DNA of 51,135 nt from a virus: positions 1-51,135 of IMG/VR virus record IMGVR_UViG_3300037963_003757. The stretch is one strand, 5' to 3'. The notes under the pieces are model-generated. The model did not search any database, had not been told where the DNA came from, and was given only the letters and a program-made list of their open reading frames with translations. Below are positions 25,234 to 33,015 of this stretch, piece by piece (the stretch's first letter is position 1; every line of letters starts with the position of its first letter). The position numbers were made by a program, and so were the translations under genes.

Positions 25234-25596
25234 ATGACCGACACCACATGGCTACTGATACCAGCAAATATTGACCGAGATGTTAGCATCTTGCACGAGG
25301 GCAAGGATGCAGACGATATTACCCTTGAGCAGTTGCAAACTGCCGTAGGTGGGCTCATAGAATACGCCCACCACGAGTTAAGCGACAGGGATACTGAAAT
25401 TATTGTGAATGAAGAGGGCTTAATATTGGGGCTACTTCCAAATGTGAGAGCAGTCGTTGCTTCTTGCATACAACAAATGCTCGTAGGTGATGCAGTCTTG
25501 CAAGTGCCTAAAACCCATGCACCCGCACATCTAAGGGCTATGGGTGAAATCACATCGTTTGTGAGAAGAGAGTTGCAACAAATGGAGGAGGAATGA
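25234..25596 (+). CDS. DUF3846-like protein
   Basis: 121 aa frame, ATG at 25234 after GGAGGAGTAGTTG. The arrangement LLIPAN, DITLEQLQTAVGGLIEYA, then EIIVNEEGLILGLLPN and a C-terminal GDAVL matches the pattern of DUF3846, a small domain common in phage and archaeal virus accessory regions. Its function is unknown. Confidence 0.6.
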   Translation: MTDTTWLLIPANIDRDVSILHEGKDADDITLEQLQTAVGGLIEYAHHELSDRDTEIIVNEEGLILGLLPNVRAVVASCIQQMLVGDAVLQVPKTHAPAHLRAMGEITSFVRRELQQMEEE

Positions 25597-25955
25597 ATAT
25601 GAAAGAAGTTGAACACGGAAAAGAAATTGTTGATGCCTTATGGAACGGCATGGCGAGGGTTAGGAATATGAGAAGTGCAAACGGGAATGCCGTTCCGAAT
25701 CAGTTTGAAATCTTCACCACAAATGGAATTAGAGTATTTCAATCGTATAATGCAATCGTGGCCGCTCGTATAAGTCTCGGTGGAGACATGGGAACGAAGG
25801 TCGTATTATTTGACCCGTATTGGGATAACTATTCGACAACAACAAACCGCTATCTTTTGCAATTCTTAATGGAAGACTCGATTAAAGACGTGCGCCGCAA
25901 GGTGGAAAGCGGAGTATATGTCTTAGCCAGCGACCTAACATTGAAGGAGGACTGA
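25593..25955 (+). CDS. Conserved phage-type protein with SYN..WDNYS.TTNRYL pattern
   Basis: 120 aa, ATG at 25593 overlapping the previous stop. FQSYNAIVAARI followed by VVLFDPYWDNYSTTTNRYL and FL is a pattern seen in many small uncharacterised phage proteins. Alpha/beta. Function unknown. Confidence 0.55.
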   Translation: MNMKEVEHGKEIVDALWNGMARVRNMRSANGNAVPNQFEIFTTNGIRVFQSYNAIVAARISLGGDMGTKVVLFDPYWDNYSTTTNRYLLQFLMEDSIKDVRRKVESGVYVLASDLTLKED

Positions 25956-25957
25956 AC

Positions 25958-26353
25958 ATGGATACAGAACAAATGAAACAACGACTAACAGAACAATTGC
26001 AAAACAAACTCAACGGAGGGGAGGAGGCACTTCATCAAAGTCATGTCTTTACCTCCGCCCATGCAGGTGATGCTCGCCGCAAACGCAAGCCGCCACGCAT
26101 GGGTTTTAGAAAACCCTCCCCTCCAACACCTCTCCCTACGGATGGCGATTTCTCGCTTATTGCAAATGAGAGAGGCTTCCCAATCCTTGACTTTGTAGTT
26201 GCTTGCAACTCGTGCGGGGCAAGTGCATGGGAGGCTTGCGACACAGGTATTTGTGTGCCTCGCAAGCAAGAATGGATTACGAGAGCAAATGCAAATCGTG
26301 ATTCATACCATAAACTTGCAAATAATGCCGAGACATGGAGGGTGAGCGCATGA
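25958..26353 (+). CDS. Cysteine-motif accessory protein
   Basis: 131 aa, ATG at 25958. Basic Pro-rich middle (RRKRKPPRMGFRKPSPPTP), then CNSCGASAWEACDTGIC, a four-cysteine zinc-knuckle-like unit. Could bind nucleic acid. Ends in the GGTGAGCGCATGA junction. Confidence 0.55.
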   Translation: MDTEQMKQRLTEQLQNKLNGGEEALHQSHVFTSAHAGDARRKRKPPRMGFRKPSPPTPLPTDGDFSLIANERGFPILDFVVACNSCGASAWEACDTGICVPRKQEWITRANANRDSYHKLANNAETWRVSA

Positions 26354-26700
26354 AGGTCTTAGGTTATGTGGATATGCACATTAGCGATTCTCATGTGCCT
26401 TGCTTGAAGTGCGGGGAAGATGTTGCAACAAAAAGCATTGATAATCTGACGGAAATAATGCCCGATGAATACACAATCATTGTCGAAACCGAACAATGCA
26501 AGTGTGGATTTGTAACTGTGCTGGAGTATGTGTGTAACGACAAATACTCGCTGGATATGAGCATAGAGCGCACTAACGAAGCCCTACGAGAGCAGGGCTC
26601 AAACACGACAATATTGGCTTACACCTCTTCAAAAACTAAGTTTTTCGCTGATTCGGGAGCAGAAGGAAGACTGCTCACTAAGGAGGAAGTGATTGAATGA
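26350..26700 (+). CDS. Zinc-ribbon protein
   Basis: 116 aa from ATG 26350; the upstream in-frame ATG at 26335 lies inside the previous gene. PCLKCGE and QCKCGF provide paired cysteines about 45 residues apart. Beta-rich core. Function unknown. Confidence 0.55.
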   Translation: MKVLGYVDMHISDSHVPCLKCGEDVATKSIDNLTEIMPDEYTIIVETEQCKCGFVTVLEYVCNDKYSLDMSIERTNEALREQGSNTTILAYTSSKTKFFADSGAEGRLLTKEEVIE

Positions 26701-26873
26701 AGATGATTAACACACGCAAGTTTGACGGAAGCGCATCAGACCTCTTAGAACAGGTAAAAAAGTTGCAACAAATAATCGGTGATATCACCGACCTTTGTAT
26801 GGAAGAAATCGAAAGAAAGGGAGCATACGATGCGCCACAAATCGCACTTGATATAATGGAGTTGATTGAATGA
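26697..26873 (+). CDS. 58-aa helical protein
   Basis: ATG 26697 overlaps the previous stop (GAATGA). The protein is one amphipathic helix pair (DLLEQVKKLQQIIGDITDL). It overlaps the next ATG. Held together by start/stop coupling on both sides. Confidence 0.5.
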   Translation: MKMINTRKFDGSASDLLEQVKKLQQIIGDITDLCMEEIERKGAYDAPQIALDIMELIE

Positions 26874-27136
26874 TGATTGTTAGAAATGTAGTTTGCAACA
26901 AATGCGGCAACACATTACCCCCGCATCATGCAGATACGCACCTTGATGCAGAACACCCAATCCACGAATGCCCTCACCTATGGGATGACGGAGACGAAAT
27001 CACAGACATGGCTCAACAGTTGCAAAACTTGCGGTGTCTTTGCACGAACCTACAAGACCATGTGCATGAATACCTTAGCGGTATATCGAGCATAGATGAT
27101 TTAGCAGAAGCATTCGATTACGAGGAGGAAGAGTAA
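26870..27136 (+). CDS. Zinc-ribbon/HxH miniprotein
   Basis: 88 aa, ATG 26870. CNKCGN then PPHHADTHLDAEHPIHECPHL (split Cys/His cluster) suggests one or two zinc sites. Helical acidic C-terminus (YEEEE). Function unknown. Confidence 0.55.
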   Translation: MMIVRNVVCNKCGNTLPPHHADTHLDAEHPIHECPHLWDDGDEITDMAQQLQNLRCLCTNLQDHVHEYLSGISSIDDLAEAFDYEEEE

Positions 27137-27339
27137 TGGGAAACAATTGGAATAGCAGACAACCAGCACGAGACAAACACGCCTTAGAGCGCATCAGAAA
27201 GCGTTACAACAGGTGGAAGGCCACATACGCAGATAAGAGCGGGAAGTGGAGCGAGGCGAAGGTTAGAGAATGGTTTGAGAGTAGGCCACGCACTATCGCC
27301 GCACGAGAGAAGGCGTTTGTGAAGGAGATGAAGGAATGA
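27136..27339 (+). CDS. Small basic helical protein
   Basis: 67 aa, ATG 27136 sharing one base with the previous stop. Arg/Lys/Trp-rich helices (ALERIRKRYNRWKATYADK). Probably nucleic-acid binding. Function unknown. Confidence 0.5.
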   Translation: MGNNWNSRQPARDKHALERIRKRYNRWKATYADKSGKWSEAKVREWFESRPRTIAAREKAFVKEMKE

Positions 27340-27482
27340 GCGAAGAATGTTGTAGGTATTGCGGAGAAGAAGCACAAAACGAAGAAACCGTATGGGGAAC
27401 GATATTTTGGTGTAATGGTTGTGAGGCTGCTGCTATGTGGGAAATATATAGTGGAGTTGCAAGAAGGATGGTGAGCGAATGA
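27336..27482 (+). CDS. 48-aa zinc-ribbon protein
   Basis: ATG 27336 overlaps the previous stop; ends in GGTGAGCGAATGA, which starts the next gene. CCRYCGE and CNGCE give two Cys pairs ~22 residues apart. Function unknown. Confidence 0.5.
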   Translation: MSEECCRYCGEEAQNEETVWGTIFWCNGCEAAAMWEIYSGVARRMVSE

Positions 27483-28129
27483 ACATATTTGTGTTAGACG
27501 AAGACCCGATAAAGGCGGCTAAGATGTATTGCGATAAGCACATACCTAAGATGTGCGTTGAATTGTTGCAACAATTAGGAAGCGCGGCAATCAAGCATGG
27601 CGCACAACCCGAACAACTGCCTCTTGCAAAATCCACCCAAAAGCCGATACGGGGGGGTTATCACAATCACCCTTGCACTATTTGGTGCGGCACAACGAGG
27701 GATAATTACCTATGGGCGGCGCATCATGGTGCGGCTCTATGCGAGGAATACACAAAGCGATTCGGCAAAGAGCATTACTGTGCTAACGGCATCGAGATAC
27801 TGTATGGGCTTGCACACCTAATTCCGGAGACATACATGGCTGATGATTCGGGAGGGGTGTATCAAGGCGTAGGGATACCCATAGAGAGAACGGGTATGAC
27901 TCCGTTTGCTCTCGCTATGCCCGATGAGTATAAAGCGAGAGGACTTATGAGAGACCCTGTGTTGAATTGGGTTGGAGTCATCAAATCTCACGCAAGCGGG
28001 GATGAGGCCGTTCAAGCATACCGCCGCTACTATCATTCTAAGGCATTTGCAACATGGGAGAAGGGGCGACCTATGCCCGAATGGTTTGATGTAAAGTTGC
28101 AGGGATACTTGCAAGAGGTGAGCGAATGA
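27479..28129 (+). CDS. Pyrimidine-dimer DNA glycosylase-like phage protein
   Basis: 216 aa, ATG 27479. MNIFVLDEDPIKAAKMYCDKH, HNHPCTIW, DNYLWAAHHGAALCEEYTKRFG follows the pattern of a widespread phage family distantly like T4 endonuclease V (Pyr_excise). Those enzymes excise UV photoproducts, which would suit a sunlit-ocean virus. Whether the catalytic N-terminal residue is retained cannot be judged. Ends in the GGTGAGCGAATGA junction. Confidence 0.55.
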   Translation: MNIFVLDEDPIKAAKMYCDKHIPKMCVELLQQLGSAAIKHGAQPEQLPLAKSTQKPIRGGYHNHPCTIWCGTTRDNYLWAAHHGAALCEEYTKRFGKEHYCANGIEILYGLAHLIPETYMADDSGGVYQGVGIPIERTGMTPFALAMPDEYKARGLMRDPVLNWVGVIKSHASGDEAVQAYRRYYHSKAFATWEKGRPMPEWFDVKLQGYLQEVSE

Positions 28130-28284
28130 CCGATTGGAAAGGCTACGCCGCCATTTTGCAAAAAGAAATAGAACGGTTAGAAACCCTACTTGCTGACGCT
28201 GACCTATGCACCGTATGTGGATTAGACTACGCAGGTTATGCTGACTATGATGAAGCGTGTAAATGTGATGAGGTGAGTCAATGA
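28126..28284 (+). CDS. 52-aa Cys-pair protein
   Basis: ATG 28126 overlaps the previous stop. Helix (EIERLETLLADADLC) followed by CTVCG and CKCDE. Ends in GAGGTGAGTCAATGA. Zinc binding plausible. Confidence 0.45.
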   Translation: MTDWKGYAAILQKEIERLETLLADADLCTVCGLDYAGYADYDEACKCDEVSQ

Positions 28285-28364
28285 CCGTTGCTATCTGTCC
28301 TAAGTGCAAACATTCAATAGGATGGTGTGTCTCGCATAGTTGCCGAGAAAGAAAGGAGGACTGA
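28281..28364 (+). CDS. 27-aa Cys-rich micro-ORF
   Basis: ATG 28281 overlaps the previous stop. CPKC and WC..SC residues could hold one zinc. Its GAAAGGAGGACTGA end carries the ribosome-binding site of the next gene, so it may also act as a leader. Confidence 0.35.
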   Translation: MTVAICPKCKHSIGWCVSHSCRERKED

Positions 28365-28366
28365 TT

Positions 28367-28531
28367 ATGAAGTGTGTAATTTGTGATGGTGAAATCGAGA
28401 AGAAATATACAACAAACGCTAATGGCGAGCGAGTCATGTATTGGGATAAGGGCGAGAACGCCCAGCCCGTAGCGGAAGGAAGATGTTGCGAAACTTGCAA
28501 TTGGACTGTTGTAATACCAGCGAGGTTGTAA
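28367..28531 (+). CDS. 54-aa zinc-ribbon protein
   Basis: ATG 28367, chosen by AAGGAGGACTGATT. CVICDG and CCETCN pairs ~35 residues apart form a classic ribbon. Function unknown. Confidence 0.55.
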   Translation: MKCVICDGEIEKKYTTNANGERVMYWDKGENAQPVAEGRCCETCNWTVVIPARL

Positions 28532-28533
28532 GT

Positions 28534-28656
28534 ATGATACTTGACGCATTCAACGACATATACGAAGATTCGATGGAAGGAGTAATTGCTCTTTTGCAAA
28601 TAGTGCTGGGGTGTGTGGGCGTAGTCCTGTGTGCCGTAGCGGGGGTGTTAATATGA
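28534..28656 (+). CDS. 40-aa single-TM protein
   Basis: ATG 28534. Residues ~17-39 are a continuous hydrophobic helix (LQIVLGCVGVVLCAVAGVL), preceded by an acidic head. Overlaps the next ATG. Possible small membrane effector. Confidence 0.45.
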   Translation: MILDAFNDIYEDSMEGVIALLQIVLGCVGVVLCAVAGVLI

Positions 28657-29015
28657 GAAAAAACCGAACAACAACGATACAGATTGACGACAGAAACAAC
28701 ACGAGAAAAGAAGAGATTGAATCACTAACCGATTTCTTGCAAGGGAGTTACACGATGGTTAGAAGGGCGACTATGCGTATAGGCGTAGGCGGAAATGTAT
28801 CCGCAGAAGTAGGCATGAAAATGTGGGGGCTTCCGGACACCTTCTATTACATCATAAACATGGGCGGGGAAATAGACCAAAGAACAGAAGCACTATTCTT
28901 CATCTTATCCCGTTGTGATAATTTCTCGATAGAAGAAGAGATATTGCAAGGAATTAAAAATGTGCAAATAAAGAGGGCGGAGGAAGCGGAGAATGGCTCT
29001 AACGAAGAAGCATGA
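28653..29015 (+). CDS. Unrecognised protein (120 aa)
   Basis: ATG 28653, overlapping the TM protein stop; the open frame reaches back further without a better start. Basic head (MRKNRTTTIQIDDRNNTRKE) then a Gly/Val middle and acidic helical end. Function unknown. Confidence 0.5.
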   Translation: MRKNRTTTIQIDDRNNTRKEEIESLTDFLQGSYTMVRRATMRIGVGGNVSAEVGMKMWGLPDTFYYIINMGGEIDQRTEALFFILSRCDNFSIEEEILQGIKNVQIKRAEEAENGSNEEA

Positions 29016-29148
29016 GCAAGCAGGGATACACACCTACAAATGCTCAACCTGCCGCCGTGTGTTGAAGTCGAGAGGCCGAATGGGAAGAATAATAAACTGT
29101 GGCCGATGCAGTAGGATAAAGCGAGAGCAGAAGAGGATGATACAATGA
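28993..29148 (+). CDS. 51-aa basic zinc-ribbon protein
   Basis: ATG 28993 inside the previous gene's end. KCSTCRR and NCGRCSR pairs ~19 residues apart in a strongly basic chain, typical of a nucleic-acid-binding ribbon. Overlaps the next start. Confidence 0.5.
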   Translation: MALTKKHEQAGIHTYKCSTCRRVLKSRGRMGRIINCGRCSRIKREQKRMIQ

Positions 29149-29858
29149 ATGATAGACCGAACCCCGAAGATGTAAAGACGATAGATGATGCGGCGAGTTT
29201 TGTCGCATGGTGCATAGGAAGCCAAATAACCATAGACGAAGAGTTAGGTTTGCAAGAAATACGAGGCGGCAAAATAGAGTATAACCAATTTGCAGAAGCG
29301 GTTATCATGCCGGACTATCTCGATGATATGCAAAAGGTGTGTGAGAGGGCATTTGCGGTTTTCGATGAAAACAATGTGAGCCTTACCTGTTTCCTTGCGG
29401 TCATACAACTTAGGAAGGGCGTATCCATGCTATGTGATGATTTAGGAACAACTAATTTCAACAACACCTATGGGTGGAGCGATGACGACTTTTATCCGAA
29501 AGGCCATAGTCCGAGAGACGGTATGTGTAACGAAGTAGGGCAAGCAGTCTCACGCATGGCTATGTCCGGTATAGAGGGCTTCGTCTTAGATGGGCGAGGC
29601 TTTGTAGGCATGGATATGGATGCAATAAGAACCGCTGGTAATGAGAGAGTCATAAGGATGGCTGATTTGTTGCTACGCCTTGATTTTGAAGTAGCAGATG
29701 AGCCTACGGGATTCGCCTTCAAGACAGGTGAGGGCGCACAAACAGTTGATGAAGCAGTTGATGAAATACTTGCAAATCACGAGCCTTTCCTCCACGATGA
29801 TGAGGCGGGCGACATAGACAACGATGACGACTACGATGATACAAAGGTGGTGTGGTGA
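29145..29858 (+). CDS. Unrecognised acidic protein (237 aa)
   Basis: ATG 29145 overlaps the previous stop. Largely helical, with FAEAVIMPDYLDDMQKVCE and a Gly/Met segment (GFVGMDMDAIRTAG). Ends in an extreme Asp-rich tail (about residues 215-234). The acidic tail could mimic DNA or bind basic proteins; this is inference. Confidence 0.5.
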   Translation: MNDRPNPEDVKTIDDAASFVAWCIGSQITIDEELGLQEIRGGKIEYNQFAEAVIMPDYLDDMQKVCERAFAVFDENNVSLTCFLAVIQLRKGVSMLCDDLGTTNFNNTYGWSDDDFYPKGHSPRDGMCNEVGQAVSRMAMSGIEGFVLDGRGFVGMDMDAIRTAGNERVIRMADLLLRLDFEVADEPTGFAFKTGEGAQTVDEAVDEILANHEPFLHDDEAGDIDNDDDYDDTKVVW

Positions 29859-30346
29859 TGATTAGTGTTGAGTTAATCCCCCGCAATAGTTGGGGAAGCA
29901 ACCTACGCACCCTGCTACGCCCTGCGACATGGGATAGGCTACGCAAGGCTTGCTATGAGAAGGCAGGTCATGTATGTGAGATATGCGGGGATACGGGGCA
30001 TTCGCAAGGCCGCAACCACGCAGTCGAGGCACATGAGAAGTGGGAGTATGATGATTTGCAAATGGTTCAGCGATACAGGGGCTTGATTGCACTTTGCCCC
30101 CGCCATCACGAGGTAATGCACTTAGGCAGGGCATTAGCAACAGGAAGAGGTGGCCGAGCAATACAACTACTTGCAAAAACTAACAATTGGAGTATGGAAG
30201 AGGCGTTGCAACACGCCAACCACGCCATGATGTTACACGGCATACGCTCAATGCGGGGCGAATGGAAACTCGATTTGCAAGAATTATCTAACGATAAAGC
30301 ATTAACAGATTGGGATAAAGAAAACAATAAGGAATGGATAAAATGA
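29858..30346 (+). CDS. HNH-type endonuclease
   Basis: 162 aa from ATG 29858. CEICG (~38-42), VEAHEKWEYDD (~54-64) and LCPRHHEVMHLGRA (~79-92) give the Cys pair, the first His and the HH/H metal site of an HNH enzyme. Small free-standing HNH proteins in viruses may act in packaging, defence or homing. No intron or disrupted host gene is seen nearby, so homing is not indicated. Confidence 0.75.
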   Translation: MISVELIPRNSWGSNLRTLLRPATWDRLRKACYEKAGHVCEICGDTGHSQGRNHAVEAHEKWEYDDLQMVQRYRGLIALCPRHHEVMHLGRALATGRGGRAIQLLAKTNNWSMEEALQHANHAMMLHGIRSMRGEWKLDLQELSNDKALTDWDKENNKEWIK

Positions 30347-30573
30347 GAAGACAAATAGTGATAGAAAGAGGAATGGTGTATGGGGAGTTTGCAACTAATA
30401 GCGGCAACACCCTAATACGAGCAGACGATGTGAGCGCAGTTACGGCTCTCAACAACGGCGGGTGTGATATACACATGATTAGCGGAACGATATTCACGGT
30501 TGAATGCGCCCTATCAGATGTATTGCAAATGCTGGGGCTTGACGCTTGTAAAGTGTTTGAGGGAGATGAGTAA
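30343..30573 (+). CDS. Small beta-rich protein
   Basis: 76 aa from ATG 30343, overlapping the HNH stop; the ATG at 30334 in the same frame lies inside the HNH gene. Pattern RGMVYGEFAT / TLIRADDVSAV / CDIHMISGTIFTVEC is Sm-like or small beta-barrel-like. Function unknown. Confidence 0.45.
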   Translation: MRRQIVIERGMVYGEFATNSGNTLIRADDVSAVTALNNGGCDIHMISGTIFTVECALSDVLQMLGLDACKVFEGDE

Positions 30574-30798
30574 ATGCAGAAATACGAAGGCGAAATCATA
30601 GACGAGCGAGATATACACCTACCCTCGCTTATGACCTACATGGCTTTCCAACACCCCGAAGAATTAAGCGCAGTCTTGCAAGTAATATACAGTATGAATT
30701 GTGATGTTGAGACTGTGAGATGGGCGGCGAATTGGTGGAATGAACAATGGGGCGGTATGCCCGAAGAGACACTTGAATACTTAGGAATAGGTGCTTGA
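30574..30798 (+). CDS. Small acidic Trp-rich protein
   Basis: 74 aa, ATG 30574 directly after the previous TAA. Helical with RWAANWWNEQWGG near the end. Function unknown. Confidence 0.45.
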   Translation: MQKYEGEIIDERDIHLPSLMTYMAFQHPEELSAVLQVIYSMNCDVETVRWAANWWNEQWGGMPEETLEYLGIGA

Positions 30799-31104
30799 AT
30801 GTCGAGGAGACAACGCACAGGCAATAGCATATTCCGTTACAAAGGCCATAAGGAGTTGATTCGGTGCGCCGAATACTTAGACGGAATGATGAGCGAGGCC
30901 ACTACACACGAGTTGCTAAACAATGTCCGTTATCGCAACGGCAAACGCCTCAATCAATCCGCAAGGCACTTATCCGCCCGCTTGCAACGCCATAAGTCGT
31001 TCAAGGGAAGGAAAGACCCCAACGACAAATATGGGCCTACGATTTGGAGTCTTGCAAATAGAGACATATTCGATGAGAAGCCGCCGACAGGAAAGGGTGA
31101 TTGA
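30799..31104 (+). CDS. Small basic protein, possible HTH
   Basis: 101 aa, ATG 30799. Basic helices (NGKRLNQSARHLSARLQRHK) with a short winged-helix-like end (YGPTIWSLANR). Probably DNA-binding. Function unknown. Confidence 0.45.
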   Translation: MSRRQRTGNSIFRYKGHKELIRCAEYLDGMMSEATTHELLNNVRYRNGKRLNQSARHLSARLQRHKSFKGRKDPNDKYGPTIWSLANRDIFDEKPPTGKGD

Positions 31105-31305
31105 ATGATTAGCGAAGACGGCGAAGATATACATATCATTTGGACTGTGGATGACGTTCATTTGCATATACCACGCTTAACGAGAGAGCAAGCAAGAGAG
31201 GTGCTACATGAAGCATACAACAGGCATGATGCGGAGTATGGTATAGCATGGGTTACTTTTGAGATATACGCAGATATGATGTTCCCCGAAGGTGAGGAAG
31301 AATGA
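31105..31305 (+). CDS. Small acidic protein (66 aa)
   Basis: ATG 31105 directly after the previous TGA. Alpha/beta with HIPRLTREQAREVLHEAYNR helix and EGEEE end. GGTGAGGAAGAATGA couples it to the next gene. Function unknown. Confidence 0.45.
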   Translation: MISEDGEDIHIIWTVDDVHLHIPRLTREQAREVLHEAYNRHDAEYGIAWVTFEIYADMMFPEGEEE

Positions 31306-31808
31306 ATGAATGGAAGAAGTTTAGTTTTACAAAGAAAAAGGATGGCGGATTCATGCTATCACACAGGGGAACGGCGGAGACATGGTTGCATTTAGTGCAA
31401 GACGGACACACCGATGATTTGTATGTGATAACGGATTGGTTCAGAACACCGAGAATGGATGCCGAATATGAGCGTTTGGATATTGCAAATAATCCTATAC
31501 ACCAGCACTTTTGCAACCAAATAGGTTTGTGGTTCGTTCTGAATTGTATGCGCCGCTGGAAACACGCCCCCAACATTAGGTTGCAACTACTAAAGGCGTT
31601 TGAAGATGAGCAAGACGGTCTAAGTGCCGCTTATTTCATCTATATGTGGCTATCGGCTACTAATCGTCAAGGCGAGTTTAGCGAGTATCATAACAAAGTA
31701 TATACGAATGCGGAAGATGAGTTGCTAAACATACCGGAAGGCATCAAGCCGCCGTTAGACCCCAACGGAGTTACATTCTATGCCGACCCATACTTGCAAG
31801 GCTTATGA
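31302..31808 (+). CDS. Unrecognised protein (168 aa)
   Basis: ATG 31302 overlapping the previous stop. Aromatic-rich, with LYVITDWFRTPRMD and IYMWLSATNRQGEFSEY segments. No motif known. Its end overlaps the next gene by 29 bp. Confidence 0.5.
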   Translation: MNEWKKFSFTKKKDGGFMLSHRGTAETWLHLVQDGHTDDLYVITDWFRTPRMDAEYERLDIANNPIHQHFCNQIGLWFVLNCMRRWKHAPNIRLQLLKAFEDEQDGLSAAYFIYMWLSATNRQGEFSEYHNKVYTNAEDELLNIPEGIKPPLDPNGVTFYADPYLQGL

Positions 31809-31995
31809 GGGTGAGATACCCGTTTTACACGCAAGAGAGGGATTCAGCGCATTTGCAATTTGCGGATACAAATACCCTGTGCAAGAACACCACACAGACC
31901 CTCCCGTATTCCCCGAATACTTCATGGATGATGCGAACACGCACCTAAGACCGAGATGCAAGAAGTGTTTTGCAACTATTGATAAGGAAAGATAA
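31780..31995 (+). CDS. Zinc-binding miniprotein
   Basis: 71 aa, ATG 31780. Contains EHHTDPP and CKKCF near the end, possible zinc ligands in a degenerate HNH-like order (HH..N..C..C). Last gene of the accessory run. The start is uncertain. Confidence 0.4.
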   Translation: MPTHTCKAYEGEIPVLHAREGFSAFAICGYKYPVQEHHTDPPVFPEYFMDDANTHLRPRCKKCFATIDKER

Positions 31996-32089
31996 TCCAG
32001 CACAGTTTGCAGAAGGCTTGCGGGTCATCCTCCTCCTTAACATATTGTGTGTTGTTTTTCATTCCTCGTAAGCCGTCTGCACCTAACGC

Positions 32090-32096
32090 TTAATAT
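32090..32096 (+). promoter_or_regulatory. TATA-like box, leaderless start for 236-aa gene
   Basis: TTAATAT is centred ~27 bp before ATG 32120. The 124-bp gap before it holds no gene. Together these point to a separate transcript. Confidence 0.45.
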
Positions 32097-32119
32097 GTCG
32101 GCGTAAGCGTGTATGGGGT

Positions 32120-32830
32120 ATGAGGCATCCGGTGCTTATAGGCGGTAAGCATCTATTTGCAAAACCGGAAAGACACATCATCGTCAAAGATTTTCAAGCG
32201 TGGCGTTTAGTGCAAAGAGGAGAGAGAAAAAGGAGGCGTTTTAGCCCACAAATTGTTTTGCAAGTCGGCGGATACGAAATAGTTTTGCAAGGTTACAATG
32301 CGGTTTGGGATTTCCTCGATTGCTTGCATCAAGGCTTGAGAAGAACAGAATTAAACGCATTGATGAAAGGCTATGCCTTTGATGTGCAACAATTCACAGT
32401 CATAGAGGAGTTGCAATTCATCATAGAGGAAAGCAAGGTGGAATATGTTTGTTTTGATGTTGAAGAAAGCGGTTTTGCAAAGGCCAACCGAAGGAGAATC
32501 CTTTTGTTACCTACAAAGAAGGGGGATATGGACTGTTCTCTAAAGTTTGTTGATGGAGAAAATGTAGTTTTTGCAATTCTCAAGAGCCCCAAAGAATCGC
32601 TGATATTGATTTTGGGCGAAGGCGGAGTAAGGCCACGAAAGGGCGTTATTGCAAGAAAGGAGGGGAGCGTTGCGGAGTTTATCGAAGAACACTATGATAT
32701 GCCGTGTGAGGTGGTTGGAGACCACCAATTCAAACTAAATATGTTTGAAGAGGAGGTGGATGAGTTAGAATATTTACAATATATTCAATTGATTCAGCCC
32801 GCCGTAGGAAAAAATACAGGCTCGCAGTAA
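32120..32830 (+). CDS. Unrecognised 236-aa protein between accessory and replication regions
   Basis: ATG 32120, probably leaderless. A basic N-terminal third (RGERKRRRFSPQIVLQVGG) is followed by alternating alpha/beta and an acidic end (FEEEVDELEYLQYI). Its last codons and stop lie inside control element copy B. A gene ending in its own regulatory element, with its own promoter next to a possible origin, would suit a regulator or initiator. That is inference: no HTH or ATPase motif is visible. Confidence 0.5.
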   Translation: MRHPVLIGGKHLFAKPERHIIVKDFQAWRLVQRGERKRRRFSPQIVLQVGGYEIVLQGYNAVWDFLDCLHQGLRRTELNALMKGYAFDVQQFTVIEELQFIIEESKVEYVCFDVEESGFAKANRRRILLLPTKKGDMDCSLKFVDGENVVFAILKSPKESLILILGEGGVRPRKGVIARKEGSVAEFIEEHYDMPCEVVGDHQFKLNMFEEEVDELEYLQYIQLIQPAVGKNTGSQ

Positions 32831-32981
32831 AGCGTTTTGTTGCAATAATTCTATTCCCTATGGGGCATTTATAGGAAACGGATTAAGAAAAATATCCCAT
32901 AGTGAATAAAAAGAATTAACCAAAGAGATTACTGCGCCTTTGTATTCTTTCAGAAAGAATAGATTTGAGCCGGAAGTAATG
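32816..32981. promoter_or_regulatory. Structured control element, copy B (candidate origin/operator)
   Basis: ACAGGCTCGCAGTA (32816-32829) is identical to 12886-12899 in copy A. The inner inverted repeat TATTCCCTATGGG (32852-32864) pairs with CCCATAGTGAATA (32896-32908), 12 of 13. Outer partner ACTGCGCCTT lies at 32931-32940, then GAAAGAAT (32953) and AGTAATG (32975). Block order and spacing match copy A within a few bases up to the outer arm. In the inner arms, copy A has ATAAG/CTTAT where copy B has ATGGG/CCCAT, so paired positions changed together. Confidence 0.7.
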
Positions 32982-32983
32982 CA

Positions 32984-32993
32984 GGTTTATAGG
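32984..32993 (+). promoter_or_regulatory. TATA-like box for replication operon
   Basis: TTTATA at 32986-32991 is ~28 bp before ATG 33016, as in copy A, where the box lies between the GAAAGAAT block and the gene. Confidence 0.45.
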
Positions 32994-33015
32994 GATAAAG
33001 AAGGGCCTTAGTGGT

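Noticed and set aside
29858-30346. Homing endonuclease in an intron or intein
   Set aside because: The HNH gene fits the operon with overlapping start/stop codons, and no neighbouring gene is interrupted. PolB has no intein.
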